The position numbers and the translations under genes are program-made. From Vreelandella arcis (GTDB taxonomy: Bacteria > Pseudomonadota > Gammaproteobacteria > Pseudomonadales > Halomonadaceae), in the NCBI RefSeq assembly GCF_900103865.1, contig NZ_FNII01000001.1, positions 355,734 through 419,733 of the forward strand: a DNA stretch of 64,000 nt. Reading direction: 5' to 3'. Shown one piece after another: positions 28,033 to 35,773 of the stretch. How positions within the stretch are numbered: the first letter of the stretch is position 1; each line of letters starts with the position of its first letter. Under the pieces are notes generated by a model. That model had not been told where the DNA came from and made no database searches. It saw only the letters and a program-made list of their open reading frames with translations.

Positions 28033-29492
28033 GGATGGTCACTAAAGTGGCTGGGGCGCACCATTTCAGGTACGCCATTCAGTAGGCCACGCATGCCATG
28101 CAGCGCCTGGCCCACCTTGAGTCCATCCTTGGTAATGTCGAACTCGCGAAGTGCTTTCTCAAAGCTACCGGCCCGCTTCTTGAGCACACCAATCGTCTTG
28201 CGAAGCTCACCGTTGAGCTCGATGTAACGCAGCATGATAATGTTATCAGCCACATAGCTTAAGCCATATTCCGTCACGCGCGCCTGCGTGCCGGTAATCG
28301 TGAAGGTTTCGTTCACCAGCACCACAGTGACGCCCATGTTGGTGAGATAGCGGCATAGCGTGTGGACACGCGCCTGGAGGTTCTCGCCGCACATCGATTG
28401 CTGGTACCCCGACAAGCTGTCGATCATCACCATGGTCGTGTTGGCCGTCTCGACTTCCTCACGGACTCTCGACGCAAACTGGTCGGGGTGATAAAGCAAG
28501 GGCTCAATGGCTTCAAAACTCAGATTGCCTTTGTCAACCATATCGTCGGCGGCCAACCCGATCTGTCGGCAGCGCGTAAAAAATGTCGATGCATTTTCAT
28601 CGAAATTGTAAATCACCGCGCGCTCGCCGTTGGCGGCTGCCTGGATAATCAATTGCGCACCCAGCGTGGTTTTGCCTACACCAGTAGGACCAGACAGCAA
28701 GGTGACTGTGCCGCGCTCAATCCCGCCGTGGGTAAGCGCATCAAACTCAGGGAGGCCAGAACTGATCTGAGTGTGCGTGTGGGAGCGGGAAAATTTATCA
28801 GGCATTAAGCGCGGGTAAAGTGTCATGCCTTGCTGGTCTAGCTGGTAGAAATGCGCTCCGTCCTCGAAGCCTGAGCCGCGGAATTTTGTGATTCTGCACA
28901 AACGGCCATAGTCGGTTGATTCAAGGCTTATGACGCCATCGCTTAAAAAGGGCAATGCGGTGTCGTCTTCGTCGGTGCTTTCCTCTGAGGTGAAAAGGAC
29001 GGTTGCCCCTTCGCTGGTCAATGTGCGTAACAATGACAAGACTTGCTTGCGAAACTGGAAGGTGTCGGCGGACAGATAACGCATTTGGCTGAGTGAATCG
29101 ATCAAGACTCGCGTGGGTCGATGCTCGCGAACATGGTCGAGAATTCTATCGTGGGTGGTATTACCTTCGACGTCCCAGCTTTCAAGCAAATTATAGGTAT
29201 CGCTGCTCACGTCACTTGCCTGGCCCGGTGATACGTCTAAAACGTCTACACCATCAAGAGAGAGACCGCTTCGGCACGCGTTGTCGCGTAGCTGTGCCTC
29301 ATCCTCTCCTAGCGTCACCAACAAGCTATCCGACGCATTGTCGATAGCCAGGAAATGCATGCCTAGCGTCGTCTTGCCAGATCCTGGGCCACCCTGAATA
29401 AGATAAGCGCGCTTTGGTATCAAGCCGCCATGAAGTATCTGATCGAGACCGATGACCCCAGTTGATAAGCGAAGCTCGTTGATCTGGGTCAT
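28029..29492 (-). CDS. KaiC-like double-domain ATPase
   Basis: Encodes 487 residues, about the length of cyanobacterial KaiC, with two RecA-fold domains. Walker A motifs are GGPGSGKTTL (near residue 33) and SGPTGVGKTTL (near 260); Walker B-like strands are VLIDSLSQ and VMIDSLSGYQ. In the stretch matching the KaiC autophosphorylation loop the sequence is VTEYGLSYVADN: by eye Thr426 and Ser431 have counterparts, while Thr432 becomes Tyr. No kaiA or kaiB is in the window, so this is one of the KaiC-like signalling proteins of non-cyanobacteria. The overlapping downstream GGDEF-EAL gene suggests control of c-di-GMP. It is the first gene of its unit. Confidence 0.85.
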   Translation of the reverse strand: MTQINELRLSTGVIGLDQILHGGLIPKRAYLIQGGPGSGKTTLGMHFLAIDNASDSLLVTLGEDEAQLRDNACRSGLSLDGVDVLDVSPGQASDVSSDTYNLLESWDVEGNTTHDRILDHVREHRPTRVLIDSLSQMRYLSADTFQFRKQVLSLLRTLTSEGATVLFTSEESTDEDDTALPFLSDGVISLESTDYGRLCRITKFRGSGFEDGAHFYQLDQQGMTLYPRLMPDKFSRSHTHTQISSGLPEFDALTHGGIERGTVTLLSGPTGVGKTTLGAQLIIQAAANGERAVIYNFDENASTFFTRCRQIGLAADDMVDKGNLSFEAIEPLLYHPDQFASRVREEVETANTTMVMIDSLSGYQQSMCGENLQARVHTLCRYLTNMGVTVVLVNETFTITGTQARVTEYGLSYVADNIIMLRYIELNGELRKTIGVLKKRAGSFEKALREFDITKDGLKVGQALHGMRGLLNGVPEMVRPSHFSDHP

Positions 29493-29679
29493 CTTTTATT
29501 CCTGATTGGCTTTTGCTCAGATGGGGTAGATTGTCGCCAAGTGATATTTGCTTCGTTGTGTATACAAACGCGCAAATATATTCATAATCCAAAAGCAAAA
29601 AAGAATACTATTGTGTAGGCCCAGTTAAATCCAGCGTGTATCTAAACGGTGTTTCAATGTGTGAGTATATTCTTTATAA

Positions 29680-29880
29680 GTAAGTGGCCACCGATCACCG
29701 CTGGTGCGTTATCAGGTGGATTTTTGCCAGTTTCGTGGTAGGGATTCGTGGAGTTGGCTAGCCTTGTGGGTCGGTAGTCGCTCCAGAGCGTCTCGGAGGT
29801 AGGCGTAAGGTTCATGGCCATTGAGCTTGGTGCTCTGGATCAGGCTCATAATGTTGGCCGAGCTTGCGGCTGCGCAGTTA
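29680..29880 (-). mobile_element. IS66-family relic (end of transposase TnpC)
   Basis: The minus strand encodes LIQSTKLNGHEPYAYLRD, ALERLPTHKASQLHE and PRNW, the conserved C-terminus of IS66 TnpC, stopping at 29712-29714. The outer edge begins GTAAGTG at 29680, like the GTAA ends of IS66 elements. The rest of the element is gone; homology fades near 29880. The sequence matches a second relic at 52250 in the same order. Confidence 0.8.
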
Positions 29881-30038
29881 TCCGGCGATTTATATATAGC
29901 GTATCGCTGGTCGGCTCTCTGACATTTCTGCGGCATCTAGATAAGCGTGACTTCATCTATATGGTGTGAGGGCTTAAATGGAAGCGCATTCTGAAAAAAA
30001 CATGACCAAGATTTTTGAAAGTTAAGGAGAAGAATAGG

Positions 30039-30176
30039 ATGAAAAATGACCGAAAAAGATGCCGAAAGCTCAATTTTCCTTTTTCTGAGGCAAACTTATT
30101 GAAAGGCCTCACGCCACACTTGGCTCATTCGGACGAGCTAGCATCTATATCTGCTAAGGAATTACGCTCTAAGTAA
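30039..30176 (+). CDS. Small protein resembling a short antitoxin
   Basis: Encodes 45 residues. The start has a strong site AAGGAGAAG about 9 bases upstream. The part FPFSEANLLKGLTPHLAHSDEL resembles a short conserved block I associate with small type II antitoxins (AbrB/VapB neighbourhood); this is memory of a pattern, not an alignment. No toxin gene follows. It sits in a mosaic stretch between an IS66 relic and the ATPase gene, and it may be an orphan or a truncated antitoxin. Confidence 0.45.
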   Translation: MKNDRKRCRKLNFPFSEANLLKGLTPHLAHSDELASISAKELRSK

Positions 30177-30328
30177 TGTCTTGATGCGTGATTTTTTATA
30201 AGTGTTGCATATAGAAGCTCGTGGTAGGTAGGGAAGTTCTGCAATCACTAGTGTTGGCTAAGCGGCTGAGAATTTTCACTGCTCGGATTTGCTGGCAATG
30301 GCTACGCTAAAAGGCGTGTTGCGAGTCA

Positions 30329-30472
30329 TCACGGTAGGCGATTCAAGAGCCAAGATAAGGCCAGATTAGCGAGTGACTGCTTGCCATGGTTTTCACGGTG
30401 TTGGCTCCAAATCATGCAAAGTGATACGACCGCTAAACTCATCAGCATGGATGCCAGCATAAATTTATTCAT
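30329..30472 (-). CDS. Possible small membrane protein
   Basis: Encodes 47 residues from an ATG with GAGGTAGG just upstream on the minus strand. Residues 3-23 form one hydrophobic segment (MLASMLMSLAVVSLCMIW) and the rest is polar. It could be a small inner-membrane or exported peptide; no family is recognised. The rest of 29881-30690 apart from this and the antitoxin-like gene shows nothing I can name. Confidence 0.35.
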   Translation of the reverse strand: MNKFMLASMLMSLAVVSLCMIWSQHRENHGKQSLANLALSWLLNRLP

Positions 30473-30690
30473 GACCTACCTCACTGTTTGGGAATAGCGG
30501 CTCATATCTGTGTGATAACTGCTATCGCTCACGTTGGCATTCCGCAGATGGAAGATAATGCTCCGCCGAGAATTTCACCGCCTCTATGGCTGCCGGCTCA
30601 AGCGCCAAGCCACTTCAGCGCCGCCGAGCCCAGGAACAGTTTCTATCCAGCTATCAGCCAGATCGCCTGATGGACGAGCCATCATAAAAA

Positions 30691-32028
30691 TCAGGTGTCT
30701 TCTCCTTTCAACGGCTGATCGAGGTCGACCTCTATATTGTCTGTCAGACGTAGTGCCTCCGACAATGTACCGGCTGTGATGGGGCGCACGATGTGTGGCT
30801 GCGTCAACAAATCGCGATCCAAGCGATCCAGAGTGTTACCCACATGAGCATACTGCATAGAATCATCTTCACCTGTTCCGCTATCGTCAGACAGTAGCCA
30901 TGCTCCCATACCGCTATCTTCCAGGGCGTACACCCCGCGGCCTGAGCGCCACACCAACCCCTTTTCACGCAATGAGTCCAGGCCCCGCTGAATGGAGGAG
31001 GGGGCTGGCTGTGTTTTACGCCCAGCGCGGGCTTGGATCTCTTGCAGCGTTGCTTGCGTGAAGGGTGTAAAGGGACGATTCTCGGCGGCTGCTTGAGATA
31101 AGACGAGCAGAATCGCCTGCTGCAATTCGGTCAGTTGGTCATACTCAGACTGGAAAATGGATAAGGCGTCCGCCTGAACCGCGTTAGATCCTTGCTGTAA
31201 TAGCTTGCCCAATTCAGGCGCCTGCCCATGCTCCAGTGCGACTCGCTTAACGACCTCCCAAAGTCGCTCAGGTCGATGCCCCATGCGCTCGAAGGTCTGC
31301 GCAACATCAGCTACCTGAAAGGTATTGTCTGGCGCCAGTTTCGCGTTTACATGCTGGGTGAACGCCTCGATAAAGTCGCTGCCCAGTAGCGGGAAGGGAG
31401 TGACGGTATTGCCAAAGAAGGGTTGATCTCGACTCATCACGAGCTTCGCAAGCTTGTCCCGGCTGCTACCAGTGAAGACCAAGCGAAGTCCGGGTTGCTT
31501 AACGCCCAGAGTAAGCGCATCCCGGGCAGCTTTTAGCGCGAACAGGGTGTTCATGCCCCTCTCGCTATTCAGTGCGTGCTGCGCTTCGTCGATAAAAAGG
31601 ATCACCGGATACCCGGATACTTCATACAGCGCCTGCAGGGCCTCAACCAGCGTAACCCCGTCGGGAAGCGTCGGCTGTGATCGATCCCAGATCAATGTGC
31701 GGTAGAGACGGGCGGTATCACTACCTGCGTTCTTCAACGGCTGCTTGATGCGTGGCGCATAAGACTGCAGCTTCGCCATGATGGCGCGTTCGATCAGTAA
31801 ACCGGGATCACTATGCGGGATCGTCCAGAGGTCAACGTAGACCACTTCCCAGCCTCGTTGCTCGCAGGCAGGTATCAGGTCTTGGCGCAGGAAAGTACTT
31901 TTGCCTGTACGGCGTGGTGAGGCAAGAAACAGCCCACTGCTGTAGTCCAGCAAGCTCTCGCCAGCAAGGCCAGCGACAATCGATGCCGCCAGCGTGGGTC
32001 GATGGAAGACAAACGTTCCGAGTGCCAT
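30691..32028 (-). CDS. AAA/STAND-type ATPase with C-terminal winged helix
   Basis: Encodes 445 residues. Walker A is SPRRTGKSTF (about 37-46) and Walker B is VILFIDEAQH (about 140-149), with a following GSSRDKL sensor region, as in the single-domain P-loop ATPases that use an SPRRxGKS loop. The C-terminal third (about 290-370: ILLVLSQAAAENRPFT, SIQRGLDSLREKGLVWR) looks like a winged-helix domain, followed by an acidic tail. Such ATPases occur in mobile DNA and in defence or toxin-antitoxin neighbourhoods; the function of this one is unknown. It lies 125 bases after the Xre/ParS-like gene on the same strand, so the two may be co-transcribed. Confidence 0.7.
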   Translation of the reverse strand: MALGTFVFHRPTLAASIVAGLAGESLLDYSSGLFLASPRRTGKSTFLRQDLIPACEQRGWEVVYVDLWTIPHSDPGLLIERAIMAKLQSYAPRIKQPLKNAGSDTARLYRTLIWDRSQPTLPDGVTLVEALQALYEVSGYPVILFIDEAQHALNSERGMNTLFALKAARDALTLGVKQPGLRLVFTGSSRDKLAKLVMSRDQPFFGNTVTPFPLLGSDFIEAFTQHVNAKLAPDNTFQVADVAQTFERMGHRPERLWEVVKRVALEHGQAPELGKLLQQGSNAVQADALSIFQSEYDQLTELQQAILLVLSQAAAENRPFTPFTQATLQEIQARAGRKTQPAPSSIQRGLDSLREKGLVWRSGRGVYALEDSGMGAWLLSDDSGTGEDDSMQYAHVGNTLDRLDRDLLTQPHIVRPITAGTLSEALRLTDNIEVDLDQPLKGEDT

Positions 32029-32153
32029 GGACTACGCCTATTTACCCAAGTATGCGTAAAATTATACATCAAGATATTAAAGTGGGGTAATACAAGCCTG
32101 GTAGACGGCTACAATCTGAGGGCTTCCGGCAGTTAATGCATCGCTGAGGCTTT

Positions 32154-32900
32154 TTATGCAAAACCTTCCTGGCGTTTGGCATCCAGATAGTGCCGGGGCG
32201 AGCGCAATCCGGCTAAACCATCGCGATGCATGACCGTCATCGGAGAGTCGCTATGAAACGGGGCGTGATCAATGGGCGAATGAAGCCACCGTTGCTGCTG
32301 CTCCCTCCGAGGGAAGAGTATCGTTAAAGACCGGTAAATCCCCAAAGTGTTGGACGCGCATTTCAGTTGCTCAGGCTGCAATGTGGCATGTGAGGATGTG
32401 GCCGACCATTCACTATATGTCCTAACACTGAGTCCAAGCAGTGATGCCATCTCTATGTCGGAGAAACCCCATTGTCTTGCGATCGACGGGAAGGTGCGCA
32501 TGACTTCGGCACTGGTCGCCGCGCTATAATGTGTCGCCTGACGATCTGATCGACGGTGCTGATGCCAATCGAGCCAATCAGTCTCGAAAGCCACCAAGCT
32601 TTCTTCGTTTTCCACAACGGGAACCGCCGCAACGGTCAAATAATCCGCAAATTCATCCTGTAGCGCTAGCGGGACATCAAGCACTCTCACGTAGCGAGTT
32701 CCCGTCGAGGTGATATGGATAGGCACCTGTCCTTCCAACACGGCGTTGTTGGACCTCTGCATATCGGCCTCCCAATCCTCCCTACTACCTACTGGCTCAT
32801 AAGAATCATCGACCTCACGAACATCCTCCTTCAAGCGATTCTGAGGACTGTTGCTATCACCACGGTCAATCGGCCGTTGCGAGTCTTCTTCTTGTGTCAT
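32154..32900 (-). CDS. Xre/MbcA/ParS-like antitoxin-type regulator with extra N-terminal region
   Basis: Encodes 248 residues; GAGGATG lies upstream of the start. The first 50 residues are charged and probably disordered. Residues about 55-110 (VPIHITSTGTRYVRVLDVP, FADYLTVAAVPVV) are an unassigned domain. The C-terminal 110 residues have a helix-turn-helix (WGFSDIEMASLLGLSVRTYSEW) and an end (YRSLTILFPRREQQQRWLHS, then DGLAGLRSPRHYLDAKR) like the DUF2384/MbcA-ParS-Xre antitoxins. These normally pair with RES-domain toxins; none is here. The downstream neighbour is the P-loop ATPase at 30691. Confidence 0.7.
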   Translation of the reverse strand: MTQEEDSQRPIDRGDSNSPQNRLKEDVREVDDSYEPVGSREDWEADMQRSNNAVLEGQVPIHITSTGTRYVRVLDVPLALQDEFADYLTVAAVPVVENEESLVAFETDWLDWHQHRRSDRQATHYSAATSAEVMRTFPSIARQWGFSDIEMASLLGLSVRTYSEWSATSSHATLQPEQLKCASNTLGIYRSLTILFPRREQQQRWLHSPIDHAPFHSDSPMTVMHRDGLAGLRSPRHYLDAKRQEGFA

Positions 32901-33123
32901 CTGAGCATCCTCATCGCAAACCTGCCAACATCAAACACCCAAAAAGAAAACGCAGTTTTTTAAGTACTCAAGCCAAGACTAATGCCAAGTCAGCAAACAG
33001 TCGTTGCTGACAACAGTATTTGGCCGGGGCAACAGCAATGGCAACTCAGGGTGACGTTTGCTTCAACCAGTGGCCCAAACTGCCATAATCTAGTAAATAA
33101 CAGTAAGCATTAGGAGAAAGCCA

Positions 33124-33372
33124 ATGTTGCGCCACGAGAATATCCTTACGAGCTTAGGCGGAATGGAACTGGATGTCGCGATAGAGCGTACACGCGATGC
33201 CCTCACGAATCAGCTTCGCCAGCCTGCGAAATTGAGTGTGTTTGGTGACGGCGAGCAGATAGACCTGTCCATGCATGAGCGTTTTCAAATATTGAAATTA
33301 GTGCGTGAAATGCTGGAGGCGAGATTGGCGGTTTTGGAAAACGAACCAGGAGAATGGCTCCATGGCGAGTGA
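33124..33372 (+). CDS. Small hypothetical protein
   Basis: Encodes 82 residues; TTAGGAG lies 8 bases before the ATG, so it is likely translated. The sequence is mixed alpha/beta with a Leu/Arg-rich helix near the end (MHERFQILKLVREMLEARLAVLE). No membrane helix or known motif. I do not recognise it. It is the last gene before the tRNA fragment, so it may belong to an integrated element ending there. Confidence 0.55.
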   Translation: MLRHENILTSLGGMELDVAIERTRDALTNQLRQPAKLSVFGDGEQIDLSMHERFQILKLVREMLEARLAVLENEPGEWLHGE

Positions 33373-33656
33373 GAGTTCAAAATAATAGTAGATTGGTTTC
33401 GCCAGTTGCTCCGTCTAGGCGTTGCTTTTTCCTCATAGCGCATTTCAGGAGTTGGCCAAGGGTCAAGTCGGTACGAATTTCAGACCACAAAAAGTCACGC
33501 GCTGTGCCCAATGAGTCGTGTCAAAAGGGTTTTTATCGTTTTTAATTGTTGCTAAGGTTTTGGTTTTAGATTGCTAGTATATGAGCATGCATATGATTTT
33601 AAACGATTTCTATATTTATGATATTAGCAAAGAATAAAAATGATACTAGCAGTTTA

Positions 33657-33705
33657 CGGCCTCCGAAGCCGAGGGTCGCAGGTTCGAATCCTGCCGGGCG
33701 CGCCA
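33657..33705 (+). other. 3' half of a tRNA-Arg(CCG) gene, probable attachment-site scar
   Basis: The sequence runs from the anticodon arm (CGGC-CTCCGAA-GCCG, anticodon CCG) through a perfect T arm (GCAGG-TTCGAAT-CCTGC) to the acceptor strand and CCA end. The 5' half (acceptor strand, D arm) is absent and replaced by AT-rich DNA. This is the usual product of tyrosine-integrase insertion into the 3' part of a tRNA gene. No integrase gene is in the window. Downstream is a terminator-like hairpin as after a normal tRNA gene. Confidence 0.8.
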
Positions 33706-33712
33706 AGATATC

Positions 33713-33742
33713 AAGGGCTTACGTTAACGCGTAGGCCCTTTT
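33713..33742 (+). terminator. Terminator after the tRNA fragment
   Basis: AGGGCTTACG pairs with CGTAGGCCCT around a short loop, followed by TTTTGTTTT: a good Rho-independent terminator. Confidence 0.75.
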
Positions 33743-33806
33743 GTTTTGCGTGTGTCAAATCTGTGCCATCTGTGTGCCAAGTTCGCCAACATTTGAGCTA
33801 ATATCG

Positions 33807-33878
33807 GTTATCTGACGTCAAGTATGGCACCGGTTTATCATCTCACGCCCATTCTCTCAGCAAATTGCGGGTTTGCCC
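33807..33878 (+). repeat. 72-base diverged repeat, copy A
   Basis: Aligned without gaps to 44513-44584, about 51 of 72 positions agree by hand count, including GTTATCTGAC at the left and GGTTTGCCC at the right end. Copy A lies 100 bases after the tRNA fragment. The origin is unknown; it may be the end of an integrated element. Confidence 0.45.
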
Positions 33879-34093
33879 TCAATCCCTGGTGTTGTAGTAA
33901 TGCAAGATTAAAAATTGCGTCCAGAGAAGCCGTTGGCGTAGCAAGCGGCAAGACAACGGCAGCTTTATCACGAAGTTGCTGACAGATCATTCTGTTGTCA
34001 TCAAAGTATTGTCATCAGAGCAATATGTCCCGCCTGGCCCTGGCAATGCCTTTGAGTGATGGGGGCGATCGACAGACGGTGTGATTCGCGCCG

Positions 34094-35341
34094 CTATCCC
34101 TGAGAAACCGCTAGCGCCTGATCGATGTCCGCCAAAAGATCTTCGATATGCTCGATGCCAATAGACAGGCGCACCATATCAGGCGTAACACCCGCCGTTT
34201 TTAGCTCTTGTTCGTTTAGCTGTCGGTGGGTGGTGGACGCAGGAATGGACGAGCAGCTCTTGGCATCGCCGATATTGACCAATCGCAGAATGAGCGACAG
34301 CGCATCATAAAAGCGCTCGCCGGCCGCTTGACCGCCCTGAATCCCAAAGCTGAGAATGCCCGAGGCATGACTGCCCATATAGTGCTGGGCTAATGCATGG
34401 TCTGGATGGTTATTCAGACCTGCATAGTGTGCCCACGCCACTTGTGGGTGGCTTTCCAGATGCTTTGCCACCGCCAGTGCATTGGCGCAGATACGTTCAA
34501 TACGCAGTGAGAGCGCCTGCAGAAGCGCCGCCCCCATGTTTTCCGCAACGGCACCACCCGGGCACGGGCAATAAACGCCGCATCGCCCACATCGCGCGTA
34601 TAGCTAACGCCGTGATAAGAGACATCCGGTTCGTTCAGCAGAGGGAAGCGGTTGGCATGCTCAGCCCAGGGGAACGTGCCGGAGTCCACAATCACACCGC
34701 CCACCGTGGTGCCATGCCCCCCCCCCGATATACTTGGTCGCCGAATGGATGACAATATCCGCTCCGTGCTCAATGGGCCGACATAAAAACGGCGTGGCGG
34801 TAGTGTTATCCACCATCAAGGATACTCCATGGCGGTGGGAAACATCGGCAAGTGCGCGCAGGTCGACGACACCGCCGGTGGGGTTGCCAATGCTTTCGCA
34901 GAACACTGCTTTTGTTCGCTCATCAATCAGCGCCTCGATGCCCGCTATGTCATCTTTGTCGGCAAAGTGCACCTGGATTCCCTGACGGGGCAGCGTATGC
35001 GCAAACAGGTTGTAAGTACCGCCATACAGCTCGCTAATGGAGACAATGTTGTCGCCTGCTTCGGCGATGGTTTGAATGGCATAGGTGATTGCCGCCATCC
35101 CGGACGCCACCGCAAGGCCCGCCAAGCCACCTTACAGCGCGGTTACCCGCTGCTCCAGTACGGCACAGGTCGGGTTCATAATCCGGGAATAAATATTGCC
35201 TTCCACTTTTAAGTCAAACAGGTCGGCGGCGTGCTGAGCGTTATCAAACGAAAACGAGGTGGTCTGATGAATCGGCACCGCTACAGCGTTTTGGGAGTCA
35301 GGCTCGTAGCCATGGTGGAGGGCGATGGTTTCAGGTTTCAT
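34094..35341 (-). pseudogene. metY: Dead O-acetylhomoserine sulfhydrylase (MetY-like)
   Basis: Pieces of one PLP-dependent Cys/Met-metabolism enzyme are spread over three frames: ALHHGYEPDSQNAVAVPIHQTTS at the start, [19 protein letters not shown], the PLP-Lys motif [20 protein letters not shown] and a final RLSIGIEHIEDLLADI. Lesions seen: TAA at 35132-35134 where Glu is expected (VTAL-stop-GGLAG); a frameshift in a run of ten Cs at 34717-34726 right after SATKYI; and a further shift near 34545 with loss of the stretch that normally precedes LSLRIER. Three independent lesions mean that it is dead. In life it would make homocysteine from O-acetylhomoserine and sulfide. Confidence 0.85.
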
Positions 35342-35460
35342 AAAAGCGACTCATAAACGGAAGGATGGCCTTGATCTTAGTGAAGTCGTCTCGCTTGGGC
35401 CAATATCGTTTAGTCGCAAGCTTGGCTATGCATCAATATCCTAATAGAGGCTTTCGATCA

Positions 35461-35497
35461 TATATGACCAATAGGGTCTTCCAAGCGTATATGACCA
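35461..35497. repeat. Direct repeat TATATGACCA upstream of antitoxin-like copy 2
   Basis: TATATGACCA occurs at 35461-35470 and 35488-35497, each followed by a near-TAG-GTC/TAG-ACC tail, 27 bases apart and 37-73 bases before the gene pair. This spacing suits a repressor site; copy 1 lacks it. Confidence 0.35.
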
Positions 35498-35533
35498 GTA
35501 GACCTAGAAAAAAGTCGAGGCTGATGCCAGATC

Positions 35534-35773
35534 GTGGGTAACCATTTTGACAATCAGGGCGCTAGGCATGGCGCCTTCCAAGATAAACTCCGCGGCAGTG
35601 TCATCTCCAAAGGCGATCTACTTAACCCTGTGGGCGAAAACGAGTGGGAAGCCCTAAGTGACACGCCGCGGTATACGCTGGAAAAGCTACTCGCCCAGTG
35701 CGATGCCAATGCCCCTGAAATGAAAGACGTCATGGATTGGCAACGTATGAAGCCGAAAGGGCGTGAGTCTTAA
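35534..35773 (+). CDS. Small antitoxin-like protein, copy 2
   Basis: Encodes up to 79 residues from a GTG at 35534; homology to copy 1 (2919-3125) starts only at about residue 16 (KLRGSVISKGDLL), and I see no good ribosome site, so the true N-terminus is uncertain. It shares GENEWEALS, RYTLE, LLAQCDA and APEMKDVMDWQ with copy 1. Its stop overlaps the AP2-like gene by 11 bases, exactly as in copy 1. The arrangement of a small acidic protein translated just before a DNA-binding-like protein suggests a regulatory pair, possibly of toxin-antitoxin type, but no activity can be assigned. Confidence 0.5.
   Translation: MGNHFDNQGARHGAFQDKLRGSVISKGDLLNPVGENEWEALSDTPRYTLEKLLAQCDANAPEMKDVMDWQRMKPKGRES

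Noticed and set aside
28362..28808. A 148-codon plus-strand frame inside the KaiC-like gene
   Set aside because: Antisense to a gene with both Walker motifs; composition is shadow-like.
33657..33705. Functional tRNA-Arg gene
   Set aside because: The acceptor 5' strand and D arm are absent and the upstream sequence is unrelated AT-rich DNA; only the 3' half is present.
34717..34726. Phase variation of metY by the run of ten Cs
   Set aside because: Changing the run length would not restore the gene, because a nonsense codon at 35132-35134 and another shift near 34545 remain.
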